A stretch of 64,000 nucleotides of DNA from Smittia aterrima (lineage: Eukaryota; Arthropoda; Insecta; Diptera; Chironomidae). The notes under the pieces were generated by a model. That model had not been told where the DNA came from. It saw only the letters and a program-made list of their open reading frames with translations, and made no database searches. Numbering within the stretch: the stretch's first letter is position 1; every line of letters begins with the position of its first letter. Made by a program: the position numbers and the translations under genes. The stretch spans positions 1,550,854-1,614,853 of the forward strand of contig CP093830.1 in NCBI GenBank assembly GCA_033063855.1, written 5' to 3'. Below are positions 14,162 to 24,673 of the stretch, one piece after another.

Positions 14162-14691
14162 TGTCGGAGTGAAGCTTAAGTCTGGAAGGGAAATGAATGC
14201 AATAAAGCCGGAGATGAAAATTATTTTAAATCGAAACTAAAAGAAGACAAAGTTTGCTTCGGGCGAGGAAGAAGATTCTCGTTTTCTGCTTGAGATTTGA
14301 TTTATTATTTACAAATCAAATATTTTCACATTGTTCACATTTCAAGTGCAAGTTCGTCATGATTTTTGATTTCATCGAAATAGAAAATCTCAAAAGTTAT
14401 TTGACATCAGAAAGCAAAAATTCTCACACGCGCAACAGACTCCAAAAGCTGTTTGTGTTTATCAATCTTAATGTCATTAATAAAACTCAGATGTAAATTT
14501 GATATGTTTGCGAAACAGTCGTTTGGTTTTCGTTTGCAAACGAGCGAGAAAACGACCAGCGATCCATTCATAAAAAGCACCGCAGAGCTTATATCCAAAC
14601 AGCTTTGATCAAAATCTCGGCTGACATTTTTTTTCTGTGTTCGCTGCTTTGCTTTTGATGTGAGTACGTGCGTGTGGGATTATCGCTTTTA

Positions 14692-14708
14692 AGCTGATTT
14701 TATCAGCT
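14692..14708. repeat. Perfect 7-bp hairpin with 3-nt loop
   Basis: AGCTGAT, loop TTT, ATCAGCT lies about 530 bases from the similar hairpin at 14141. Both share the inner CTGAT/ATCAG arms. It could be chance in a sequence of this composition. Confidence 0.4.
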
Positions 14709-16412
14709 CGACGAATCCATTAGCTGCGAACGAATTTGGCAGGAAATTCATGTTAGAACATATGTCATAATTAATTATTTAGAAGCGACCGTCTTGATCG
14801 GGGCTCTTCAAAGGAGTCTTATCGAAGACAAAAACAGATCAATTCAGATATTTCCCAACATTCCACTTTATTTTTACGTTGACAGAAAGAGCAATCTGGT
14901 CTAACACTTCTTGTTCTCTCAATTTCATGTCGTAAGCTCTTAAATGGGGGCGAGCAAAGCGATCGTTCAAAACAAGATGAAACTGACACGAACCTTGCCG
15001 TTGCACTGCACTCGTCGTCTCTCAACAAGGAAATGTTGCCGGAATCGTCAATAATCGCACCAATTAAAATCTCAATGACAATGCAGCAACCTCAAACAAT
15101 TAATAAATCGTTTGTTTTAAGTGGAGAAAGGAAATCAACTGCCGAGACTCTCAGACAATTAAACAAAGGAAACAAATTGTTTCTTCTCTCGGCATGTCAC
15201 GCAATGAGGATTGAAAGTTATCTGATGTAAAAGATGATGAGAAAACGGAATTGGACTGAGCAATATTTGATTCTCAAATATGATTTATTTAAATACAAAA
15301 AATCTTCATTACTCGTAACTGAAGCAAGAAGAAGACAGAAAAGGAAAGGAAAGAACGCTTTATCTCAACTGGCGCTTCTTTTATGTTTAAAAAATTACAA
15401 TTTTTCGTGGCGCCTCGCATGGAGAGTGACTGTTGCCTTTGTTATTCCTTTCGGTTGGTTGGTTGAGAGCGAGAGGAAGCAGCCATAAGAAGATTAAGAC
15501 AATCTGACATCATTTCTCTTTACCTTATGTTTGCTGATTTTATGTCTTTTGCTCCATTCTCAGCGAAGATAATCAACGATGTCGTTTCAAGGGCTCGGCT
15601 CGCTTCTGTTTGCGTTCCATCGTAAATCTCCAAGGAAAATCTCTTCTGAGTTTTATTGGCTTGTATCCCTTTCCTAGATGGCTTCTCAAAATAGTTTTCA
15701 TTCAAGAGGAAAGCGAGAGCAGTAAAACTGATTTTTAGTGAGACATAAAAATACTTCTTAAACCCAAAACTAGAACCCGATAATCTTTCCTCTCAGAGCA
15801 ATTGCCTTTCGATGCCTCTACCTATCAAAACATTTTAAACAAGAACATAAACACGACTCGTTCTCTTTCTATCCTCTCGCATGCTTTTTACATCAGCGCA
15901 ACGAAGTGGTATCTAGTAAATCCAATCTTTATGAGGCTCGTTCTGAGATTGGCGCCGCTTAATAAATTGAAAATCTTTTCGGTGTGCTGCGAGTCGCAGG
16001 AAGTTTTTTTTAAGAAGCAGAAACTTGAAGCATTTTATTTTCATTAATTTCTTTGAAGCATACAAATCACGAGATTAAAGAATCTTCTTCGCCATCGTGG
16101 CTCGTGTGTGAGTGATTTTCGAGTCTCTTGCAATTTATTTTGGCAACGACACGCTCGACCAATTTCTCAGACGCTGCTTTAAGCAGGCTCGTGTCGTTAG
16201 CACGTATTTTTATAGATGTTAAACAAACATCGTTAGCTTTGACAGTATACAAAAGAAAATCCTAATAAGCGATTAGAATTATTAGCACCTTACAGAAGCT
16301 TCGGGACACGTTGATCATCATTCATTCGCTGATTCCATCGCAACTTGTTTCTTATAAACATTTAGATTGTCTCGCGCATTGAGCTCAAGTCATAAAGTTT
16401 CATTCATAATGC

Positions 16413-16449
16413 GTCGTTCATTCATAAGTAACTAAATGTCGTTCATTCA
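16413..16449. repeat. Direct repeat upstream of ADAMTS gene 2
   Basis: GTCGTTCATTCA occurs at 16413-16424 and 16438-16449, with a related TTTCATTCATA just upstream. It lies about 370-400 bases before the ADAMTS start codon, so it could be a promoter element. Confidence 0.35.
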
Positions 16450-16815
16450 ATGAATTTCCTGGAATCGTATAGAGCCACCAGACGGATTAATTTCGTTAAT
16501 GGAAAGTTTTATGATCGACAGAGATTTTAACAAAACCAATCTTTATTTGTTTTCAGAATACGATGAATAAAACCTTTTAAAGCGCTTTTAATAGCCAAAC
16601 ATGCAAAAAATAATCGAAAATGGAAAAACGAGAAGTGAACAGACAATAAAACGATTAAATACTTTTAAAAGTTCTTCAGTTACCAAGTGAAGAAATGCAA
16701 GTTCGTTGTAATGAAAGAAAGTAAACAAATCTAAAAGTTCACAGCCATTGACTTAATCGAGTAAACGACGAGAGTGAATCATTGCGGTTGGACAACATAA
16801 CGAGCAGCTTCAACA

Positions 16816-19800
16816 ATGTTATTTATCACCGTCTGCATAATCAAACTAATTCTCCTTGCCTCGCTAGTGAGCGGAGAAATTGAACATAAAGGTGAGTTAA
16901 TTGCGTTGTTTTAATTCTCTGCAATTTGCTTTAGTCGACAGCAGACTGTCGATTACTTAGTTGTGAATTTCTTTTACAAATGTTTGCATTTCAATTATCT
17001 CTTGTTTCATTGACACTAAATTATCGTTGGCGTTACATGGATGACTTCTGTTAATGTTCAAATTATCAATACAAAAACTATTTAGAACTAAAGTGTTTAC
17101 CCATTTGTAAAGAAAGAGATTTCGGATAAGGATAATTTAGAAATATTTGCTAAACTATTCCTTTCACTCTTTATTCACAATCGTAAACACAACCATAAAT
17201 AATTAACAGACAATAAATTCAAAGCAAATACACAATTTGAATAATGAATCATAAATAATTCATGGGGTGAATATGGCCATAAGAAATAATTTATAAATTC
17301 ATTTGCATAAAAGTTGACAATATGTGTAGCATGAGTATTTTTTTATTGCCATGTTATCTTAATTAATCCAACACCTCGTAGATGAATTAATTATTCTCCT
17401 TAAGGCAGAACGAAAAAAGTTCTGGCTTTATTGTTAATGCATTCCAAGTCGCGATAAGCAAACATGCCGCTTCCCAGTAACAATAATTGGAATTCACGTC
17501 TGGCGACAATAAATATCGATTTGCTTTAAATTTCAGGAATATTTTCCAACAGTCTCCACGAAGCTCATGTGATCATTCCGAGGAAAGTAAACAGCAATGG
17601 AGAGCTGTTGTCGCATAATTTAAATCATCATCATGAACATGATCACTATAAAGATGGGCCGGGAGAGCTCGAAGATCACACGATTCATTATCATATTGAT
17701 CTTCTAAACGAGACGCTTCATCTGGAGTTGGAGTAAGAAGCTGATGACATTTGATTTACGACGACTTAGCAACTTATCAAGTTTTTTGTCTTTCTCAGGC
17801 CGTCAACAAGTTTTGTCGCACCACAGATGATAGTCGAGCGTCACAAGCGAGACTTAAGAGAGAGACACAAGAAGTCTCATCATCAAACTCAGTGCCATTA
17901 CCAAGGAAAGATACGCGGCCACGATAATTCAAAAGTCGCTCTGTCAGCATGTAACGGACTGGTAAGAAAGAAAAAAAGTTCCCACATAAAGTTCCTTTTT
18001 GTTTTATCAGCGAGTGTTTTGAATAATCTTAGCGCCATAAATATTTCAACAGTCGAAGTGGCTTATTAATTATGCAATCCCATGAGCCATCAAAGTCGAC
18101 CGTGTTTGCTTATCATTTTAACTCAAAGAACGTCTGGCGCTTCGGTAAACTTCAACTCTGTTGATACATTTTTTTCTCGTAAACTACGTTTACGTGGTCG
18201 AGTAATCGGAGATTAAGACAACAATTAAACTTACCTTGACTGACGTGTGGCGCCAAAGAAAAATGAATTTGTCGCCAACGTTCTAATGAACTTGCTTTTA
18301 ATTTCATGCAAGAACGTACGTTGGCTCACCTTTCGGCATTTTAATTGAAGCTGATTAAAAATTAAAATCCTCTTAAGATAAGCAAATATCCATAAAGCAA
18401 AGTCTTCTTTCCTCGGAGACGTCCCGCGAGATATTGAGAAACCCTCTTTCTATAGATGCTACGCAGTAATATTTCCCAATTAGCGTTTCGATAAAATATT
18501 TCTTCTTCTGATAAGTCAAATAATCTTCTCTTGTCGATCGTCAGGCCGGCTATATTCGAACTAATAAAAATGAATATCTCATCGAACCATCAAAGAACCA
18601 TAAAGTGTCTGCAAGTGGAAATCATCCACACGTGGTGTTTCATCGATCGGCTGTAAAAAGCAATCAAGAGTCTGATAAGAAAGGAGCACAGAAGAAGAAA
18701 AAGAAGAAACGTAAACGTCGCCATCATCACAGCAACTGCGGCACTAAAGAGCCGAGACGATCAGCAGAAACGAAGATCGAGTGGCAACCACAAGGCAAGG
18801 TAAATCTTTTTCTTTCTAAGAAGATTGCATAAATTAAATTAACGTTGTGCAAGAGCGTGAAGAAACATCGAATGGCAACGTTCCATGCTTCTCGCTATCT
18901 CTCACCTTCTCGTTATTCGTTAGTTTGTGAATAAGAAAACAAATTTCCAAAGACTTTGTTATAGGTTATCGTTCAAGGTGGCCGTAAAATAAGGAATCAT
19001 CGGGAAAAAGATCGAGAGAAGAAGAATGGACAGAAGCGTCGTGTCACACGGTCGATAATCACACCGCGACATGTTGAAGCTCTTGTTGTTGCTGATCCGT
19101 CGATGATGCAGTTTCATGAAGGCGGAGATGTCGAGACATATCTACTGACGATCATGAACATGGTTTCGTCGCTCTACAAAGATCCAACTATCGGCAATTC
19201 CGTTCACGTCGTTGTTGTGAAGATCATCTTGCTTGAAGAGGAAGATGCCTACCAAGACCTGAACGTGACCCAAGTCGCAACATCAACGTTGGAAAGTTTC
19301 TGCAGGTAAGAAATGAATTCCAAAGGTTCGTCTTTTAGTGCAACATTGAAATCTTTCAACCTTTTTCTCTGAAAACTCAGGTGGCAACGTGCGTTGAATC
19401 CGAAGAAAGACGATGATCCTCAACACCATGACGTCGCCATTCTCGTGACGAGACAGAATATTTGCTCAAACTCGGGCTGTGCCACGCTGGGAATTGCAAA
19501 CGTCGGAGGAATGTGTAGAGCCGACAAGTCATGCAGTGTCAATGAAGACAATGGAATCACACTGGCGCATACGATAACTCATGAGCTCGGACATAAGTGA
19601 GTATGAAGTCAAAGTCATTTGAAAAGAAAATGAAATTCAGCGCTAATTGGCATTTGTTGCCGGTCGTTAACTCGAGATTTTCATTAAGAAATTTAATGTA
19701 ATTTGAGCGATTAAAGTGGAATGCAGAAAAGCAAATATTTTACTCCCACGTTTTAAGCTCGTGGTAGTTAATACCTGAATTGATCGAGAATTCTTCTGCA

Positions 19801-22128
19801 CTCAGCGATCGGAGTCTCTCATCTTTTCTCTGATATTTCCGGTCCTTTCACTCAAAGTCAAATTCATCAAGAGTTCATTTTTTTCCTGAAATATTTCTTG
19901 ATCCGTCGATTCTGATCGCCCTGACGTAACACTTGCGAAAAACGAAACCAGTTATCGGTTGACTCATAAAAGTTTGTTGCAAAAAGCAAAAATCGCTTGA
20001 TCGACAAGATTAAGATTAAAATGTTTCTTTCGAATTGCTGATTATCGGACCGGGAACGTGATGTGATTATTAATTGCTCTGATTTCTGTTTGTTTGTGCG
20101 TTTCGCTAAACAGTTTCGGCATGTACCATGACACAGAAAAAACTGGATGTGTTCACCGTAGCGGGCCTATTTTGCATATCATGACTCCAAGCTTTGAGGC
20201 GGATACAGTTCAGGTTTCATGGTCCAACTGTAGTCGACGGGACATCACGCATTTCTTGGAGTGAGTGAACCATTTAAAATTTTATTACTTGAAAGATTCG
20301 ACAGATTTTGTTTCTCTGAGCAGTCAAGGTCTCGGCAAATGTTTAGAAGACGCGCCAACACCTCTGGAAGAATATCAATATCCTGAACTTCCCGCTGGAG
20401 CAATGTACAATGCTGACCTTCAATGTCGACTGCAATTTAACGCGACTGATGAAGAAACGAAAGTTTGTTCGCAATTGGATGAAATTTGTTCTCAGCTTTG
20501 GTGTTCACTTAATGGAACCTGTACAACTTTATTGAGACCAGCAGCTCCAGGAACACATTGTGCGAGACACAAGGTAAATATTCACTTTTGATTGAGATGA
20601 TAAGCTAATAATTTAATTATTCACGTCAGTGGTGTCAAGATCAAAAATGCGTTGACATTGAAGAACTTCCAGCTCCAGTTGATGGCGGTTGGGGAAACTG
20701 GACAGAATGGGGAAGCTGTTCAAGATCTTGTGGCGCTGGAGTATCAATGCAGACGAGAGAATGTGATCATCCAACTCCTGTTCATGGAGGCTCGTTTTGC
20801 ATTGGAGAACGTGCAAGATACAAAACCTGCAATATCGACCCTTGCCCTCCTGATGAACCAAGTTTTAGAGCGAAACAATGTTCAAAGCGGAATAAAAAAG
20901 TGATCAAAGGTCAAACGTATACTTGGCTTCCATTCCTCGACACTCACGATCCTTGCAAGCTTTACTGCAGTGACAAAGACGATACGTTCATCCACGCATT
21001 TGACATCGCTGAAGATGGAACTTCTTGCAACATTGGCACGAACGACATGTGCATCGCTGGAATTTGCAAGGTTTGTTGTTGATTCATTGCAAATTAATTT
21101 TTTATTATTAATCAAATCATTTTAATTTCCACAGAAAGTCGGTTGTGATTGGATTGTCGATTCGAACACAACAGAAGATCAATGTGGAGTTTGTGGGGGA
21201 ACGGGAGAGACTTGCACAACAATAAAAGGAGAATTCACGAAGAAGATCAACATTAGCGAAGGCTATTTTGAGATTACTTTGATTCCATCGGGTTCACGTC
21301 ACATTTTAATTGAAGAGATGGGTCCGTCGAAGAATTTTATTGGCGTTGGAAAATCAGATTCAAAAGATTTTTATCTCAATGGTGACCGTTTGATTTCCAT
21401 GTCGGGAGAGTATGATGTTGCGGGTACGATAGGATTGTATGAACGTGAAAATGATTTGGAGAAGTTAAAAATTCCGGGACCAGTAAAGGAAGATATTTCA
21501 CTTTACGTAAGTTTTCTTGAAAATTTAATAAAAGTTTATTCAATAAAATTTGTGCTCTTCAGATTGTTTTTAAAGGAAAACACAAGAATCTCGGAATCAA
21601 ATATGAATACACTTTGCCATCTAACTCAACTGATGATACGACGTATCATTGGAAGCTCTCTGACTTCACAACTTGCACAAAAACTTGTGGCGGTGGTTTG
21701 CAGCAAAGGTTTCCAGTCTGCTACAAACGTTACGAAGGGATCGTCGAAGAAGAACTGTGCTGGACAAATGCTGAGAATAAAAGGCCGGAAAAGATTTCAA
21801 GGACATGTAACGATGAGCCTTGCCCTGCTTATTGGTGGGTTGGTCCGTGGCAACCTTGTCCGATGACTTGTCAGCGTGTTGGTGAGTTAAGAATATCATC
21901 AAACTTTATTTTATTTTAACAGAAAACTTTTTCTCAGGCGATGTGAATAAACCTTTGAGGAAACGAACGATACTTTGCGTTGATCACAATGAATACGCTT
22001 TACCTTCAGAGCAATGCGAGGATCAACCTCGACCAAGCGATACCGAGCCCTGCAGTTTGATGTTGCCGCCATGCAATATTGATGACAATTCTGACTTTAG
22101 TGATAACGAAATCCCTGATACCATTTAA
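16816..22128 (+). CDS. ADAMTS-family secreted metalloprotease (gene 2), 12 coding exons
   Basis: Exons are 16816-16891, 17537-17732, 17799-17961, 18545-18799, 18965-19305, 19381-19596, 20114-20260, 20324-20573, 20630-21070, 21135-21506, 21563-21881 and 21938-22128. All junctions keep phase and total 988 residues. The signal peptide is MLFITVCIIKLILLASLVSG. A His-rich propeptide follows, then the furin-type site RRVTRS, and a catalytic domain. The zinc motif HELGHNFGMYHD at about residues 411-422 is assembled across a splice junction (19596/20114), with the Met-turn (LHIMTP) near 444. Then come the disintegrin-like part, the central TSP1 (GGWGNWTEWGSCSRSCGAG), the Cys-rich module (GCDWIVDSNTTEDQCGVCGG), a spacer, and two more TSP1-like repeats (WKLSDFTTCTKTCGGG, WWVGPWQPCPMTC). 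There is no recognisable PLAC domain. It is expected to be an active secreted matrix protease. Introns longer than 300 bases (16892-17536, 17962-18544, 19597-20113) show no nested gene. It is a paralogue of the divergent gene at 2959-8710 and shares several intron positions with it. Confidence 0.92.
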
Positions 22129-22162
22129 AAATCTTTTGTACAACTAACAAATAGAATAAGTC

Positions 22163-22255
22163 TGAGCTTTAAGAGCATCCAAGCTTTGAGAGAGAAAGCT
22201 CAAATCTTTAGCTTTAAGTGAGCTTTTTATATAAAAATCTTCGAGTTAAAGCTCA
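22163..22255 (+). repeat. Nested inverted repeats in the 3' region of ADAMTS gene 2
   Basis: The outer arms are TGAGCTTTAA at 22163-22172 and its exact reverse complement at 22246-22255. The inner arms are AAAGCTCA at 22195-22202 and TGAGCTTT at 22219-22226. Both pairs use the same TGAGCTTT word. The element starts 35 bases after the stop codon, so it probably lies in the 3'UTR. Confidence 0.55.
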
Positions 22256-22398
22256 TAAAAAAAATATCTGAACGATTCAATTCTTTTTCGATTAGGAATA
22301 GAAATTGCGTGTGAAATTGTATTATCGATCGCTGATAAAGCAGAAAGTTGATTAAACTTTAGTTTTTCGTACTTAATTGAAACAATATTTCATGTGAT

Positions 22399-22404
22399 TT
22401 TATT
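22399..22404 (-). terminator. Poly(A) signal of GPCR 1
   Basis: TTTATT on the plus strand reads AATAAA on the minus strand, about 158 bases past the stop of the minus-strand receptor gene. The facing ADAMTS gene ends at 22128, so the 434-base gap holds both 3'UTRs. Confidence 0.55.
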
Positions 22405-22561
22405 TTTTGATGCCTGATATCGTGGACATTGAAGATTATTGTCATTTTGTTGATAAGCAATCTACACCCCAGCAAAGTGTTTTCGTTCCCATAGCATTTC
22501 TGAAAATCTCTTTTTGCGTATGATGATGGATGAGAAGAATTGCGTGAATTCAACTGGGAAT

Positions 22562-23980
22562 TTACATATTGTTGAAGATTTGACGTTTTGCGAATCCTGT
22601 TCCCTGCTCCTCGTTTCTGACAGCTTTTGGTTTGAATAATTTTACGCATGGTCTGAACAAGCCACAGATGATTCCGGCGAGGAATGTAGTGAGCCGAATG
22701 GTCTCACTCAGGAAAGTGTACAGGAAAGGATTTAGGGAGCAGTTCAAGAGAACAAGCAGACCAAGAGAATAATGTATCACCCAATGAATATTCTCTTGCG
22801 AATTGTTACTTAGTTTGTAAAGCACATAAACCCAATTCGGTAAGCGACAAACGAAAAACACCGCCATCAGCACGAGAATCACTTTAAACATTTGCAACTG
22901 TCGTTGTTTCCTTTCAGCCCTTCGAGCCGTAACTTCCGGTGAATCTTGAACTCTCGATACACTCGTTGTTGAAGTATTCTCATTCTCCTTCACAGTCGCT
23001 TTAACATCAATACGTCTCTTCCAAAGCTCTTTCGCTAGCACCGAGTTGAGCCAAAGAAATGTGGCGAGTAGTGGAACAAAGATAAAAACAAAAATTATCG
23101 CGAAATAATATCCGTTTTCAGCCTATCGAGTAAATGTTTAGAAAATACTGTTCAATAATTAAAAGCTAAATTACCTTGTCACTTCCACAGAGATAGCCAA
23201 CGTAGTATGTTAGCTTTGGATTTTCTTCATTAGGATCAGGCAGCGGCACAACATAAACTTTAAAATAGTCGTAGATAGTTAACAATGGACTCGACACTCC
23301 CGCAGAAAATCCCCATATCAACACACAGCAAGTGACGCAAAATACATTTCCCGGCTCCCATGAACCTTTAACAATCCGAACGACAGCCATGTAGCGGTCC
23401 AATGCGATGCAAACGAGTAGAATGCTGTTGACAAGCACCACAAGAGTTTGAAAGAATGGTATCAACGAGCAAGCGAGTGGTCCGAGTAGCTATGAAAAAT
23501 TCATTTTAGTTTCGTTGAAATTTGAATCATCTCTGATTTACCCATAGAGCAACTTGTGATGATTGAAACTTTGACAAGTAAATGCACGAAGTGACGACCA
23601 CGAAAATCAAATCACTCACAGCAAGCGAGATCAAGCAAGCTCGAAAAAGAAATCGTTGTTTCCTGTTGACAATTCGTCGTCGTCTCGTCATTCAAATGAA
23701 AACGAAAAATGAAACTTGGAACTTACCGAGAAATGTTGACATAAAGCACCAGACAGTTTCCCACAACAGCAACGAGAGCCACGAGAATTGTGATTGAAAA
23801 GAAGATTAATCTCTGTACATCTGTCAGAGGTTGAACGGCTGTCTCCCAAACCACCATGAAGTCAGAGTCATAGTCCTCGTAATCGTCGTTAGTTGTCTTT
23901 CCGTCAAAGTTTCCTTCAATCGGAATATTAAGCCAATGCTTGACATCTCCAAGCATAAGCAAAACGTTTTTATAAATCAT
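22562..23980 (-). CDS. Class A (rhodopsin-like) GPCR 1, neuropeptide-receptor-like
   Basis: Exons are 23980-23727, 23662-23542, 23489-23175 and 23122-22562; phases agree and give 416 residues. I chose the ATG at 23980, the first in frame. The N-tail is acidic with Tyr in a DDYEDYD context and leads into TM1 (GNCLVLYVN). TM2 holds SLAVSDL, and the DRY motif is intact (ALDRYMAV). ECL2 carries a conserved YVVPLP segment. ICL3 is long and basic, and TM7 has NPFLYTF (NPxxY). TM6 reads CRLPNW, where most class A receptors have CWxP. A palmitoylation-type Cys follows TM7. The receptor is presumed to couple to G proteins in the plasma membrane. The ligand is unknown, and the overall look suggests an orphan neuropeptide receptor. 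The divergent neighbour at 24674 is a paralogue with introns at equivalent places and phases. Confidence 0.85.
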
Positions 23981-24673
23981 TACGTTCTTCACTGTACAAA
24001 AGTCGCACAACGAGTGAAAGACAATTAATTCAGCGTAAATATATTCAGCGAGTTATACTTTGATGATAACGCACGAAATATTAATTAACATCATCGACCG
24101 ATAAGTTCAGTGACATGGTTTATGATTTCTTCTCTCTCGATAAACGCGAGTCATCATAATGAGTTCTGAATTTAAAACGAGAATTCTCAGACGAGGTCAT
24201 TGCCAGAAGAAGATTTATTCAACCCGTCTTCGACTCAATTTTCATAATTTACGCCGAAGTTTTAACTTCAACCAGATTGCGGCGTTGAGCTTTAAACTTT
24301 AAAAAGCTTTCCACAAATCGTTGCATTCTACTGAATCTTTTGTTTTGTTCTGGTCGGGAGTGTGAGGAAGTTGCTTGGTTGTTGTGTGTTAATAATCCAA
24401 AGCTTTTCACATTTCAATGCTCATTGTGTTCATTGATAATAAATCAGAAGCGATAATAATAACACGCGTTAACAAATTTGTTTGGTTGCTTTAATTAAAT
24501 TTCAGAGCTTGAAAGCTAATTGGAAGAGGAGGGATTGGGTTTGGGGTAGAAAGCAAACGGGAATATAAAAGGGAAAAGTGAACAATTGAAATCCGTTTAG
24601 TGGCGGATTAAGCATCAGCGATTGTGGTTGATAATTTAGTAGAGCGGAAAATTTATTGAGTTTCCTGTTACCA
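23981..24673. promoter_or_regulatory. Shared upstream region of the divergent GPCR pair
   Basis: These 693 bases separate the two receptor start codons and must hold both promoters and 5'UTRs. No TATA box stands out. A short AGCTTT...AAAGCT inverted repeat lies near 24295-24315. Whether control is truly bidirectional cannot be read from sequence. Confidence 0.5.

Larger units (their letters stand above)
8711..16815. other. 8.1 kb intergenic region between divergent ADAMTS genes
   Basis: No open frame here has both acceptable composition and splice signals. The ORFs of 60-99 codons (for example 11240-11533, 13275-13574, 14254-14496) read as low-complexity AT-rich sequence. The region must hold the promoters of both flanking genes. 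It carries short repeats and two tight hairpins that are listed separately, plus a GACGAC simple repeat near 11687-11705. Confidence 0.6.
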
